64,000 bases of DNA from Bacteroidota bacterium (GTDB lineage Bacteria; Bacteroidota; Bacteroidia; Chitinophagales; JADIYW01), in assembly GCA_963169645.1 (NCBI GenBank), contig CAUJCO010000009.1, forward strand, positions 61,763-125,762. Direction: 5' to 3'. A model generated the notes under the pieces. It searched no databases and was not told the DNA's origin. It was given only the letters and a program-made list of their open reading frames with translations. Numbering within the stretch: the stretch's first letter is position 1; each line of letters opens with the position of its first letter. The translations under genes were made by a program, and so were the position numbers. Of this stretch, positions 8,307 through 17,438 are shown one piece after another.

Positions 8307-8774
8307 ATGAATAAAATGAGATACCTATTATGGATGGCACTTCCAATTTTAGTATTTGCGTGCAAGAAATCTGATGATAAAACGAACCAAGCAGCTATTG
8401 ATAAAGCAATTTTATTACAATACATTGCTATTGATAGCACTATAACTTATGACTCTACAAGTACCGGATTATATTACAGCATTGCTGATACCGGAACAGG
8501 CACTATTACGCCACATTTAAATTCCTATATAACCGTACATTATAAAGGCTCTTATAAAGATGGGGTTGTATTTGAACAAACAAGCGGCTCACCAATTAAA
8601 GGGTTTTTAAAACAATTTATTGCAGGTTGGCAAGAAGGTGTTCCTTTTATTCGAAAAGGTGGAAAAATAAAATTATTAATACCATCTGCGTTAGCTTATG
8701 GTACAACAGGCTCCGGTTCTATTCCGGCAAATACCGTTCTTATTTTTGAAATAGAATTAGTAAATGTAGAATAA
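8307..8774 (+). CDS. FKBP-type peptidyl-prolyl isomerase lipoprotein
   Basis: A 155-residue protein: a lipoprotein signal with lipobox VFAC (about Cys19), a short linker, and one FKBP domain (about residues 65-155). Active-site signatures are VHYKGSYKDGVVFEQT, KGFLKQFIAGWQEGVPFIRKGGK and IPSALAYGT, ending in LIFEIELV. It would catalyse proline isomerisation of envelope proteins from a membrane anchor. A candidate promoter (TTG at 8251, TAATTTCG at 8275-8282) lies upstream in the 180-bp spacer. The gene runs convergent to the transglutaminase-like gene. Confidence 0.92.
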   Translation: MNKMRYLLWMALPILVFACKKSDDKTNQAAIDKAILLQYIAIDSTITYDSTSTGLYYSIADTGTGTITPHLNSYITVHYKGSYKDGVVFEQTSGSPIKGFLKQFIAGWQEGVPFIRKGGKIKLLIPSALAYGTTGSGSIPANTVLIFEIELVNVE

Positions 8775-8789
8775 TTTGCACAACATGTA

Positions 8790-9455
8790 TTACACTTTAT
8801 ACATTGCTTTCTGCTCTTGAGTTTGGAAAAAGTGGGCATACTTTTGATGCAATAATCGCACAAACATATCGTGAGGCACATCGTGGAAGCTACCGTAATC
8901 ATTGAGGTATTCCATAAATTGTCCGCCATTGTGGTCGTATTGCTGAAAAATAGAATCATTCTCACCGTCAAACTCTAATGTATCTACGTTTAAATGTTCA
9001 CATAGTTCTTTATTAAATGCCGGTGTCGCTTTCACCCATTTTTCATTGAGATATATTTCTGTACAAGCATGAAAAACCAATACGTCTGTTTTCAATATTT
9101 CTATTAATTTCTCCACGCCAATATGATTGCGAACGTCAAAGAAACAAAGGCGTGCCGGAATGTTTACTGCACGCAAACATGCTGCTAACAAACACGCTTT
9201 TTCTATACAATAACCTTGTTTATTTTCTCTATTAAAAATAGAGCTTGCTTTCATTGCTTTATGCGACAAATCGATATTGTATGGATTGTATCTCCAACCA
9301 TCGCGAATTGCATAATATAATTTAATGGCAATTTTAGTTTTATCAATTTCACCATTGATGATATTCTTTACATATCGTTGAATATCCGGTTGCTCACTAT
9401 CAATAAAGTAAGTTGGATGTAAATACAATTCAATACCCAATTCTGCGTTCTTCAT
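8790..9455 (-). CDS. Transglutaminase-like domain protein
   Basis: A 221-residue cytoplasmic protein of the transglutaminase-like (papain-type) superfamily. The catalytic cysteine lies in GYCIEKACLLAACLRA (about residue 83) and the histidine in VFHACTEIYLNEKWVKATPAFN (about residue 126). Where classical members have an aspartate (WxxxDPT), this one has WVKATPAFN, which I recall as characteristic of a subfamily with the tail motif MEYLNDYGSFHDVP. No signal peptide is seen. Reaction and substrate are unknown. It is monocistronic and converges with the FKBP gene. Confidence 0.82.
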   Translation of the reverse strand: MKNAELGIELYLHPTYFIDSEQPDIQRYVKNIINGEIDKTKIAIKLYYAIRDGWRYNPYNIDLSHKAMKASSIFNRENKQGYCIEKACLLAACLRAVNIPARLCFFDVRNHIGVEKLIEILKTDVLVFHACTEIYLNEKWVKATPAFNKELCEHLNVDTLEFDGENDSIFQQYDHNGGQFMEYLNDYGSFHDVPHDMFVRLLHQKYAHFFQTQEQKAMYKV

Positions 9456-9521
9456 GCATCAAAAATACGCATTCACACAAGTTGTTAATAACGAATAAAC
9501 ATTAAGTAATTAAAAAATCAG

Positions 9522-9529
9522 TATTTTCG
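9522..9529 (+). promoter_or_regulatory. -7 promoter box of ftsX operon
   Basis: TATTTTCG differs from TAnnTTTG by one base and lies five bases before the ftsX ATG at 9535, again implying a leaderless or nearly leaderless transcript. Confidence 0.5.
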
Positions 9530-9534
9530 CCCTT

Positions 9535-10410
9535 ATGTCAGATGAATTAGAACAAAAAGCACCTGTAAAACGCAAACCTAATTTCGTTTTTGCCATTATC
9601 AGTATCGCGATGATACTATTTACCATCGGGTTGTTTTCGTTTGGAGTTTTCACGCTCCAAAAACAAATCAAAGAAATAAAAGAGAGTGTACAAATCGATT
9701 TGAATTTAAAATCAGATGTAACGGAAAGTCAGAAAACTGCTTTAGCTAACTATCTGAAAAAACAAAATTATATTACCAAAATTACGTATAAAAGTAAGGA
9801 AGTTGCAGCACAACAATTTGAAAAAGAATTAGGACAAAACTTCACAGAAATTTTAGGTAGCAATCCGTTGTATGATGCCTATATCATTAATTTAAAATCA
9901 GAATTTTCTAATCCGGATTTTATTAAAGATGTAAAATCAGATTTTTTAGCTCAGGCCGGAGTGCAAGAAGTACAATATTCAGATTTAGCTGTGCAATCGA
10001 CCGGAACCACCTTAAAACCAATTACGATAGGTATTATTATTTTATCTACTATTATGTTGGTGGTTGCATTTTTAATTATTGATAACACCATCCGATTGAT
10101 GATGTATTCTCAACGTTTTTTAATTAGAAGCATGCAATTAATTGGTGCCAATGAATGGTTTATCATTAAGCCTTTTATTATTAAATCTATAATCTCCGGA
10201 CTTATCAGTGCCGCAATTGCATTACTGTTTTTATCCGGCATTATCTATTTAACAATTAATAAATTCTCTCTTCAATTTGTTTCACAAGATTTTGTAATTT
10301 TGCTTTTCATAGCAATTGGATTAACTTTATTTGGAATTTTAATTTCCATTTCAAGTACCTACTTTGCAGTGAATAAATATTTAAAAGTAAAACTAGACGA
10401 ACTCTATTAA
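9535..10410 (+). CDS. ftsX: Cell division permease-like protein FtsX
   Basis: A 291-residue inner-membrane protein with the FtsX topology: TM1 at about residues 17-40, a large extracytoplasmic loop (about 45-155, FtsX_ECD type), then three TM helices (about 163-185, 215-240, 255-280) of the FtsX/MacB permease domain. FtsX works with the ATPase FtsE to activate cell-wall hydrolases at the division septum. FtsE is not adjacent here, as is usual in Bacteroidota. It heads the conserved block ftsX-DUF3098-uppP-truB; the next gene starts 8 bp later. Confidence 0.92.
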   Translation: MSDELEQKAPVKRKPNFVFAIISIAMILFTIGLFSFGVFTLQKQIKEIKESVQIDLNLKSDVTESQKTALANYLKKQNYITKITYKSKEVAAQQFEKELGQNFTEILGSNPLYDAYIINLKSEFSNPDFIKDVKSDFLAQAGVQEVQYSDLAVQSTGTTLKPITIGIIILSTIMLVVAFLIIDNTIRLMMYSQRFLIRSMQLIGANEWFIIKPFIIKSIISGLISAAIALLFLSGIIYLTINKFSLQFVSQDFVILLFIAIGLTLFGILISISSTYFAVNKYLKVKLDELY

Positions 10411-10418
10411 ACATTCTT

Positions 10419-10787
10419 ATGGCAAAAAATCAACCAAAACAAAATACGGCACAACCTAAAGCTGCCAAACCCAATGTAAAAAGTGTAGCAACTGCCAAAA
10501 AACCAGCTTCTTCCGGTTCCTTTTTTAAATTACCGACCAGCAAAAACGATACACTCTTATTTGATAAAACCAATTACATTATTATGGGTGTGGGTGCATT
10601 ATTAATCATCTTAGGTTTCATTTTAATGAGTGGTGGTGGCAGTAGTGACCCTAAAGTATTCAATGAAGCTGAAATTTATTCTTTTAGAAGAATTACCTTA
10701 GCTCCTATTGTGGTTATTTCCGGATTTGTTACAATTATCATTGCCATCTTAAAGAAACCGGCAAATCAAAATAATGTTGCTGTATAA
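10419..10787 (+). CDS. DUF3098 membrane protein
   Basis: A 122-residue protein with a lysine/proline-rich N-terminal tail (about 1-45), two TM helices (about 52-72 and 90-112), and the DUF3098 hallmark SGGGSSDPKVFNEAEIYSFRRI between them. The function is unknown. The fixed position between ftsX and uppP across Bacteroidota implies a link to envelope growth. It is co-transcribed with ftsX (8-bp gap). Confidence 0.9.
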   Translation: MAKNQPKQNTAQPKAAKPNVKSVATAKKPASSGSFFKLPTSKNDTLLFDKTNYIIMGVGALLIILGFILMSGGGSSDPKVFNEAEIYSFRRITLAPIVVISGFVTIIIAILKKPANQNNVAV

Positions 10788-10830
10788 TAATTGGTTACAG
10801 GTACATTTCATCTCACAAAACAAATAATTT

Positions 10831-11643
10831 ATGAGTATTATTCATGCCATTCTTCTAGCAATCATTGAAGGATTGACAGAATTTTTACCTATCTCATCTA
10901 CGGCACACATGATTTTTACCAGTTCCATTTTAGGAATTGAAAAGGAAAAATTTGTAGAGATGTTTCAAGTATCCATACAATTTGGTGCTATATTGGCAGT
11001 AGTGGTTTTGTATTGGAAAAAATTTTTTGATTTTAAAAACATACAATTCTATATAAAATTAGCTTCGGCAGTCGTACCGGCATTGGTACTCGGTAAATTA
11101 TTTGATGATAAAATTGAAGCTGTTTTAGGTAATCCCATTCCTATCGCAATTATGCTTATTATCGGTGGAATAATTTTATTGTTCATAGATAAATTATTTA
11201 CGCAATCTACTATCCACAATGAGAAAGATATTTCCTTTAAAACAGCTGTAATTATAGGGTTTTGGCAATGTCTTGCTATGATGCCCGGAACAAGCCGGAG
11301 TGCTGCTTCAATCATCGGTGGTATGCAACAAAAATTATCTAGAAAAGCAGCCGCAGAATTCTCCTTTTTCTTAGCAGTGCCAACCATGTTGGCCGTTACT
11401 ATGTACTCCATATTTTTAAAAGATTGGAATCAAAACGGCATAGAGATTAAAGGATATGAATTATTATTACAAGGCAACAATCTATATCTATTTTTAGTAG
11501 GAAATTGCATCGCATTTACGGTTGCAATCATCGCCATAAAATTTTTCATTGGTGTACTAACAAAATATGGATTCAAACCTTGGGGTTGGTATAGAATTAT
11601 TGTCGGTATTATTTTATTGATTTATTTTTCATTCTTGAAATAA
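10831..11643 (+). CDS. uppP: Undecaprenyl-diphosphatase
   Basis: A 270-residue polytopic enzyme of the BacA/UppP family, which dephosphorylates undecaprenyl pyrophosphate so the lipid carrier can be reused for peptidoglycan and glycan synthesis. Both family signatures are present: [17 protein letters not shown] at residues 11-27, and [15 protein letters not shown] at about 151-165 with the conserved arginine. About seven to eight TM helices are predicted. The length is typical. It lies 43 bp after the DUF3098 gene and 30 bp before truB. Confidence 0.95.
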   Translation: MSIIHAILLAIIEGLTEFLPISSTAHMIFTSSILGIEKEKFVEMFQVSIQFGAILAVVVLYWKKFFDFKNIQFYIKLASAVVPALVLGKLFDDKIEAVLGNPIPIAIMLIIGGIILLFIDKLFTQSTIHNEKDISFKTAVIIGFWQCLAMMPGTSRSAASIIGGMQQKLSRKAAAEFSFFLAVPTMLAVTMYSIFLKDWNQNGIEIKGYELLLQGNNLYLFLVGNCIAFTVAIIAIKFFIGVLTKYGFKPWGWYRIIVGIILLIYFSFLK

Positions 11644-11673
11644 CAACTAACCAACTTAACACATAAATTATAC

Positions 11674-12342
11674 ATGAACTTTTTAGAAGGTGAAATTATT
11701 TTAATAGATAAACCGTTAGATTGGACTAGCTTTGACGTAGTAAACAAAATAAAATTTGCACTCAAAAAAAAATATGGCAAAATAAAAATTGGACACGCAG
11801 GCACCTTAGATCCTAAAGCAACCGGATTATTAATACTTTGCACCGGAAAAAAAACGAAAGAAATTGAAAGCATACAAAATGCAGAAAAGGAATATACCGG
11901 AACATTCTTTTTGGGTGCCACAACAGAATGCTATGATACCGAGCGTCCTGTAAACCAAACATTCGATATTTCGCATATTTCCAACGATGTTATTGTTGAA
12001 ACAGCTAAGCTGTTTATAGGCGAACAAGAACAGTTTCCACCGGCACACTCTGCCGTAAAAATAGACGGAAAACGAGCATACGAATTAGCACGAGCCGGAA
12101 AAGAAGTACCGATAAAATCAAAAGTAATCACCATTCATACCTTTGAGTTAACTAATATTGAACTACCTTTATTTGATTTTAGAGTTCAATGCACTAAAGG
12201 CACGTATATCCGAAGTTTAGCACATGATTTTGGAAAAAAACTCAATAACGGTGCATATTTACACAGTTTAAGACGAACTAAAATTGGCAATTATTCAGTA
12301 GATAATGCACTCACAGTAGAACAATTTCTGCAAAAAATTTAA
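11674..12342 (+). CDS. truB: tRNA pseudouridine(55) synthase
   Basis: A 222-residue TruB that isomerises U55 in the tRNA T-loop. It has the N-terminal [15 protein letters not shown], the catalytic segment [19 protein letters not shown] with the catalytic Asp (about residue 48), and the later [12 protein letters not shown] motif. It is shorter than E. coli TruB because it lacks most of the C-terminal PUA-like extension, as is common in this phylum. It is the last gene of the ftsX block. Confidence 0.95.
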   Translation: MNFLEGEIILIDKPLDWTSFDVVNKIKFALKKKYGKIKIGHAGTLDPKATGLLILCTGKKTKEIESIQNAEKEYTGTFFLGATTECYDTERPVNQTFDISHISNDVIVETAKLFIGEQEQFPPAHSAVKIDGKRAYELARAGKEVPIKSKVITIHTFELTNIELPLFDFRVQCTKGTYIRSLAHDFGKKLNNGAYLHSLRRTKIGNYSVDNALTVEQFLQKI

Positions 12343-12366
12343 TCAAAATCTTCTAATTAATAAGCT

Positions 12367-12385
12367 ATTATTGGTTATCAATAAT
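12367..12385. promoter_or_regulatory. 7-5-7 inverted repeat upstream of TonB receptor
   Basis: ATTATTG-GTTAT-CAATAAT is a perfect 7-bp inverted repeat with a 5-bp spacer, 25 bp after truB. It could be an operator or a weak transcript end; there is no T-run behind it. Confidence 0.4.
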
Positions 12386-12448
12386 CATAGTTTATATAAC
12401 AATAACTAACTAAATTTTAGTATCTATTAAGAAAATTTTAGGTAATTT

Positions 12449-12471
12449 TTATTTAGACTAATTATAAATAA
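12449..12471. promoter_or_regulatory. Candidate Fur box upstream of TonB receptor
   Basis: A 23-bp imperfect palindrome of the form TTATTTA-GACTAATTA-TAAATAA lies 35 bp before the receptor ATG. The outer arms are perfectly inverted. It resembles the TTATTTAGAnT-type Fur sites I recall from other Bacteroidota, and it sits in front of an iron-uptake-like operon. Binding by Fur is inferred. Confidence 0.55.
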
Positions 12472-12505
12472 AATTGTTTACTACTATTGTCGGCAATTAA
12501 AAAAA

Positions 12506-14914
12506 ATGAAAGCCAAAAATATCAAAAGTATAAATAGTACACTTCAAAAAAACTTATTTATAATTCTAATTTTAATAGTTTCGTCTATCCAAGCACAAAC
12601 TACAATTTATGGATTTGTAAAAGATATAAATGGTAATCCACTTGACTATGCTTCAGTATCAGTTGACTCATTAGCTATTGGAACAACAACCGATGCAAAT
12701 GGAAATTATACATTAAAAGACTTACCATTTGGAATACACAAAATAAGTACATCTATACTTGGTTATGAAACAAAATTTGAATTCATACACATTGATTCAA
12801 ATACATCAAAAATAAATTTAAATTTCAATTTAAATACTTTAGCAAAAGGATTGAACGAAGTTATCATATCTGAAACGAGAAAGAATGAAGTTGAAAAAGC
12901 AAGAGAACAAGCTTATACCGTTAGTTCAATAGATGTAAAACCACTTCAAAATTTAAACTTAGACATTAATAAAATTCTAAATAAAAGTACCGGAATACGA
13001 ATTCGCCAACAAGGAGGTTTAGGTTCCGATTTTAATTTCTCATTAAACGGATTTTCAGGTAAACAAATTCGATTTTTTATTGATGGAATATCAACCGAAT
13101 ATTTGGGTTCTGCTATGCAATTCAACAATATACCGGTAAATATCATTGACAGAATTGAAGTGTACAAAGGGGTGGTTCCGGTAAATTTAGGTGCCGATGC
13201 ATTAGGTGGTGCTGTTAATGTAATTACCAATGACAATGGGAAAAACTTCTTAGATGCAAGCTACAGTTTTAGTTCATTTAACACGCATCAGATTGCAATT
13301 GCAAGCAGAGCAACCATAAAAAAACACTACGTGATAAATACGAGTGGATTTTTTAATTATTCAGACAATAACTATCCAATAGATGTACAATTAGTTGATC
13401 CTATAACTGGAAAAATTAGTAACCCACAACCTATGAAATTATTTAATGAAAAATATATTTCAGGTTCTGCCTTGATTGAAGGTGGCGTTGTAAATACGAA
13501 ATGGGCAGATCGTTTTCTAATTGGAATTATTGGTTCCGGAAATAAAAAAGGAATACAAAGAGGAAGAGCAATGGTGCTTAATCCGGCCGGATTAGTATAT
13601 AGATCAGATGTTGGTGTTACACCTACATTAAAATATCAAAAGAAAAACTTATTTACAAAAAACTTAAACTTAAACCTTTCTGCAATTTATTCTTATACTA
13701 AATCAACTGCAGTTGATACAAGTTCTAGAATATATAGCTGGGACGGAACTTATACCACAAAAGATGTATCAGCTTATTCCGGAGAAATAAGCTGGTATAA
13801 AACAAACTTTAGATTTAATGACCATGCTGCGCTCGTTACAACTACATTGGATTATTTATTAGGTAAACATCATACATTTACGTTTAATAACACTTATTCT
13901 TATTTCTATAGAAAAGGAACAGATCCAATCGGCTCTCAATATCAATCCAATCTAGCATTCTCCGACCCGAATACAATCAGTAAAAATATTACCGGCTTAT
14001 CCTATAAATTTAGTTGGTGGGATAATAGATGGAATACAACTGTATTTGCAAAACTATATCACATGAATGCACGTGTATATAGCGAATCTTTCTCTAATGG
14101 AATCGAATATAAGCAAAATAAAATGTTGAAACACGGAGAAGGAATTGCTACTTCCATCTTTGCTACCCACGATTTGCAGTTAAAATTATCCTATGAATAT
14201 ACTTCAAGATTACCGGAAAGCTATGAATTATTTGGGGATGGATTATTATTACTATCTAATGTAAATCTAAATCCGGAGCAGAGCCATAATTTCAATTTTG
14301 GGATATTATATGGAAAACGATTTGAAAAAGGACATTCCGTAAATACAGAATTTGGTTTTGTATTTAGATTACCAGAAAATATGATACGATTGGTATCTAT
14401 GGGTGTAATGGCAATGTACCAAAATTTAAGCAAGGCTCGAGTTTTTGGTGCAGAAGCATCCATTCGATATAGTTACAAACATTGGGTAAATGTTGAAGTG
14501 AATGCAACTTACCAAGACATGCGAAATAATGAAAAAAAATATGACACTGATCCACTTTACTTAGACCGTGTTCCTAATATTCCGTATGTTTTTGGAAACG
14601 TATCTATAGGAACCAACTCACCGGAATTAAGCAAACATAAATTCCAAGTAGGTTGTAATTGGTCAACAATGTACGTAGAAAAATTTTATCTAAATTGGCC
14701 TAGTCAAGGTTCGCAGAATACGAAATTCATTATACCTAGACAAATTGCACACGATTTATCTTTCTCATTCAGTGTATTATCCGGAAAATATAATATTAGT
14801 ATAGCATGTTTGAATTTATTAAACAGCAAGCTTTATGATGACTATAAAATACAAAAGCCAGGAAGAACATTTGATATCAAATTTAGAGTGTATTTAGACA
14901 AATTTAGTAAATAA
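12506..14914 (+). CDS. TonB-dependent receptor (siderophore type)
   Basis: An 802-residue outer-membrane receptor. A signal peptide (about 1-31, ending IQAQT) is followed by a CarboxypepD_reg-like beta-sandwich (about 33-118, IYGFVKDINGNPLDYASVSV), a plug domain (about 130-235, including GGLGSDFNFSLNGFSGKQIRFFIDG and VYKGVVPVNLGADALGGAVNV), and a beta-barrel to the C-terminus. With the DUF4374 and PepSY-TM genes behind it, it most resembles ferric-siderophore receptors; the ligand is inferred. Promoter-region features include the candidate Fur palindrome at 12449-12471. The next gene starts 25 bp downstream. Confidence 0.93.
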   Translation: MKAKNIKSINSTLQKNLFIILILIVSSIQAQTTIYGFVKDINGNPLDYASVSVDSLAIGTTTDANGNYTLKDLPFGIHKISTSILGYETKFEFIHIDSNTSKINLNFNLNTLAKGLNEVIISETRKNEVEKAREQAYTVSSIDVKPLQNLNLDINKILNKSTGIRIRQQGGLGSDFNFSLNGFSGKQIRFFIDGISTEYLGSAMQFNNIPVNIIDRIEVYKGVVPVNLGADALGGAVNVITNDNGKNFLDASYSFSSFNTHQIAIASRATIKKHYVINTSGFFNYSDNNYPIDVQLVDPITGKISNPQPMKLFNEKYISGSALIEGGVVNTKWADRFLIGIIGSGNKKGIQRGRAMVLNPAGLVYRSDVGVTPTLKYQKKNLFTKNLNLNLSAIYSYTKSTAVDTSSRIYSWDGTYTTKDVSAYSGEISWYKTNFRFNDHAALVTTTLDYLLGKHHTFTFNNTYSYFYRKGTDPIGSQYQSNLAFSDPNTISKNITGLSYKFSWWDNRWNTTVFAKLYHMNARVYSESFSNGIEYKQNKMLKHGEGIATSIFATHDLQLKLSYEYTSRLPESYELFGDGLLLLSNVNLNPEQSHNFNFGILYGKRFEKGHSVNTEFGFVFRLPENMIRLVSMGVMAMYQNLSKARVFGAEASIRYSYKHWVNVEVNATYQDMRNNEKKYDTDPLYLDRVPNIPYVFGNVSIGTNSPELSKHKFQVGCNWSTMYVEKFYLNWPSQGSQNTKFIIPRQIAHDLSFSFSVLSGKYNISIACLNLLNSKLYDDYKIQKPGRTFDIKFRVYLDKFSK

Positions 14915-14939
14915 TTTTTTTAATCCTTAATATAAATAA

Positions 14940-16157
14940 ATGAGAACTTTAACAAATTTAAAAACAATCGCAATTGGTATGTTGTATATTTTCGTATGCA
15001 GTTGTGAGAAAGAAAAAACAGAGGTTGTAGACAGCAATTATATTACCTTATTTAGAACAGCAACAGACCCAACTGCAGATTATTTATTATCTGTAGAAGA
15101 TTTAATGACAGGTACTATTTCAGCAACAGGTACTGGTATTGAAGTGGGTGGCTGGAGCTATTTTGCTACAGCAGGCAACACGCTTTTTGCAATCGATTAT
15201 GATAATAGTATTGCAAAAGGTTATTTATTAGATAGTGGCCAATTAGTAGAAAATGGTCAATTTGCATTTGAAAGATTAGATTGTTTTGGAGAAGGAACGA
15301 ATGGAACTGCTGTAGGTATTGGAGCCCCTTGGGGTGGTGGTTCATTTAATTGTAAAATCAATATCATTGATGGAGCATCTACTTCTATCATTAAAAGTGT
15401 AAACACTCCTATTTATGAACCGTACCACGAAGGAAATCAATTAAACGCATGGCCTACTGCAAATTGGATTCAAAACAATAAATTATTTGTTTCTTTTTAT
15501 CCATTAGTAGGTACATCTTGGAAAACACCAATGACAGATACAGCTTATGTAAGTGTCTATTCATATCCGGGTTTAGTTTACCAATATACTTTTAAAGATA
15601 CTCGAACCGGACCTATTGGATACTATGCAAGCCAACCATGTGTTGTAGAAGATGAATCAGGAAATCATTATACTTTCTCAAGTGCATCTATAAGTACTGG
15701 CTATACACAATCAACAAAACCTGCCGGTATCTTAAAAATAAATAATGGTGAAACAACCTTTGATGAAGACTATTTCTTTAATACAGAAGAACTTGGTTAT
15801 AAAGTATTAGGCGGTGTTTATGTTGGAAATGGAAAAGTGGTTGCCCGTGTATTATCAACTACTGTAGAAGCAAATCCTGCAGTTGTATCTTGGGCTACCT
15901 TTGCAGTAACAGAAGGTCTAATACACAATATGGCAGTTATCGATTTGTTTAATAAAACAATTCAAGTAGTAAATGATATTCCATTACACGGCGGACAATA
16001 CAAAACTCCGTTCTTAGTAGAAGACGGTAAAGTATATGCATCAATTACAACAAGTAGTTCTGATGCATATATATACAAAATTGATCCTGAAACAGTAACA
16101 GCTACTAAAGGTGCAAAAATCCAAGGTGCTGAAATTCAAGCTTTTTATAAATATTAA
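14940..16157 (+). CDS. DUF4374 lipoprotein
   Basis: A 405-residue lipoprotein (lipobox VCSC at about residue 22) of the DUF4374 family. It is rich in beta strands and glycine, probably a beta-propeller (for example GGWSYFATAGNTLFAID, GVYVGNGKVVARVL). DUF4374 proteins are regularly encoded beside TonB receptors and PepSY-TM proteins in Bacteroidota iron-uptake loci and are presumed to act at the cell surface or in the periplasm. The biochemical role is unknown. It is co-transcribed with the receptor and followed by a strong terminator hairpin at 16177-16219. Confidence 0.88.
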   Translation: MRTLTNLKTIAIGMLYIFVCSCEKEKTEVVDSNYITLFRTATDPTADYLLSVEDLMTGTISATGTGIEVGGWSYFATAGNTLFAIDYDNSIAKGYLLDSGQLVENGQFAFERLDCFGEGTNGTAVGIGAPWGGGSFNCKINIIDGASTSIIKSVNTPIYEPYHEGNQLNAWPTANWIQNNKLFVSFYPLVGTSWKTPMTDTAYVSVYSYPGLVYQYTFKDTRTGPIGYYASQPCVVEDESGNHYTFSSASISTGYTQSTKPAGILKINNGETTFDEDYFFNTEELGYKVLGGVYVGNGKVVARVLSTTVEANPAVVSWATFAVTEGLIHNMAVIDLFNKTIQVVNDIPLHGGQYKTPFLVEDGKVYASITTSSSDAYIYKIDPETVTATKGAKIQGAEIQAFYKY

Positions 16158-16176
16158 TTAATTTATTTTCGCAAGG

Positions 16177-16219
16177 CAAGCTCTTATTGAAATAATAAGA
16201 GCTTGTTTTTTAATTTTTT
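16177..16219 (+). terminator. Rho-independent terminator after DUF4374 gene
   Basis: A perfect 12-bp stem (CAAGCTCTTATT / AATAAGAGCTTG) with a 5-nt loop is followed by TTTTTTAATTTTTTTT. It lies between the DUF4374 gene and the PepSY-TM gene, so the latter may be expressed by read-through or from its own promoter. Confidence 0.88.
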
Positions 16220-16223
16220 TTCA

Positions 16224-17396
16224 ATGGCAATAGCAAAAACAAACGGAAAGGGAAAAAGAATATTACATTTTTTACATCTTTGGATAGGATTAATAACCGG
16301 AATTATTGTATTTATTATAAGTATCACAGGTAGTATCTATGTCTTCCGAGATGAAATATTTGATTGGGCTCATAAAGATGTATTATACAACAATGTAACC
16401 GAAAAGAAACCAACATTACCATTAAGTGTACTCTGGAATGCAGCTCAAAAAAGTGTAGGTGACAGTGTTAAAATCGGTGGTGCCATTTCCTACTCTGAAC
16501 CGAATAGAAATTGGGAATTTTCTGCGGATAAATACAATGAAGATGCATTCACACATTTTGGAATTACGGAATACCATTATGCAATTTATGTAAATCCATA
16601 CACAGCCGAAGTTGTCGCAATTGAAAATCATAAGTACGAATTCTTCCATATCATATTTGCTATACATTGGAGTTTACTGATAAATGATAAATATGGACAA
16701 CCCATTGTAGGTGTTTCTATATTACTCTTTGTCGTTTCCTTGATTACAGGATTTATTCTATGGTTTCCAAAAAAATTAAAATTATTAAAAGAGCGGTTAA
16801 CTGTAAAATGGAAAGCTCGTTGGCGAAGAGTCAACTATGATTTACACCGTTCGCTAGGATTTTATGTATTTCCATTCGCCCTCATCATTGCCATAACAGG
16901 ATTAGTTTGGTCATTCGAATTTGTAAAAATTATCGTGTACGTTTTGGCATCACAAAGTATAACACCACCCAATCATCCGGAACCAAAATCTACCTATCCG
17001 ATAAATTTAAGTCACAATTATCAAGACACTGTAAGAGATAATATCCAAAATAATGTAGTAAAAAACTACGCTTATGCACATTCTTTTGGTATTTTTTTAC
17101 CGGAAAAAGAAGATACATTGGGTACAATATTAGCCTATATCAGGCCCAACAATATGGTATATCACAATTCCATTCGTCAAAAGTATGATCAATATTCTGG
17201 GAAATTATTATACACACAAACACCTAAAGATTTAAATAACGGCGAGAAATTAATTTATATGAATTATGATATTCATGTTGGGCAAATTCTTGGTTTTGGT
17301 GGAAAAATACTTGCATTTATTGCAAGTTTAATTTGCGCGTCCTTACCTATAACAGGAATTCTGCTTTGGTATGGTCGTAAATACAAAGAAACTTAA
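16224..17396 (+). CDS. PepSY-associated TM helix protein (iron-uptake reductase-like)
   Basis: A 390-residue inner-membrane protein of the PepSY_TM family, with about four TM helices: near residues 14-36, 150-175, 205-230 and 355-378. Conserved histidines near helix ends (LHLW, IHWSLL, DLHRSLGFYVFP, NYDIHVGQI) fit haem coordination. Some relatives act as siderophore or flavin/ferric reductases at the inner membrane, consistent with the receptor and DUF4374 genes upstream. The ATG at 16224 is preferred because an in-frame TTG at 16203 lies inside the terminator stem. A role in releasing iron is inferred. Confidence 0.87.
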   Translation: MAIAKTNGKGKRILHFLHLWIGLITGIIVFIISITGSIYVFRDEIFDWAHKDVLYNNVTEKKPTLPLSVLWNAAQKSVGDSVKIGGAISYSEPNRNWEFSADKYNEDAFTHFGITEYHYAIYVNPYTAEVVAIENHKYEFFHIIFAIHWSLLINDKYGQPIVGVSILLFVVSLITGFILWFPKKLKLLKERLTVKWKARWRRVNYDLHRSLGFYVFPFALIIAITGLVWSFEFVKIIVYVLASQSITPPNHPEPKSTYPINLSHNYQDTVRDNIQNNVVKNYAYAHSFGIFLPEKEDTLGTILAYIRPNNMVYHNSIRQKYDQYSGKLLYTQTPKDLNNGEKLIYMNYDIHVGQILGFGGKILAFIASLICASLPITGILLWYGRKYKET

Positions 17397-17427
17397 TAAA
17401 GAAAATAGTATATATGGTAAATATTCC

Positions 17428-17435
17428 TATTTTTG
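17428..17435 (+). promoter_or_regulatory. -7 promoter box of ribF
   Basis: TATTTTTG fits TAnnTTTG exactly and is followed by AAT and then ATG at 17439. The box contains the TTG that would otherwise look like an upstream start, so it decides the start codon. Confidence 0.72.
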
Positions 17436-17438
17436 AAT

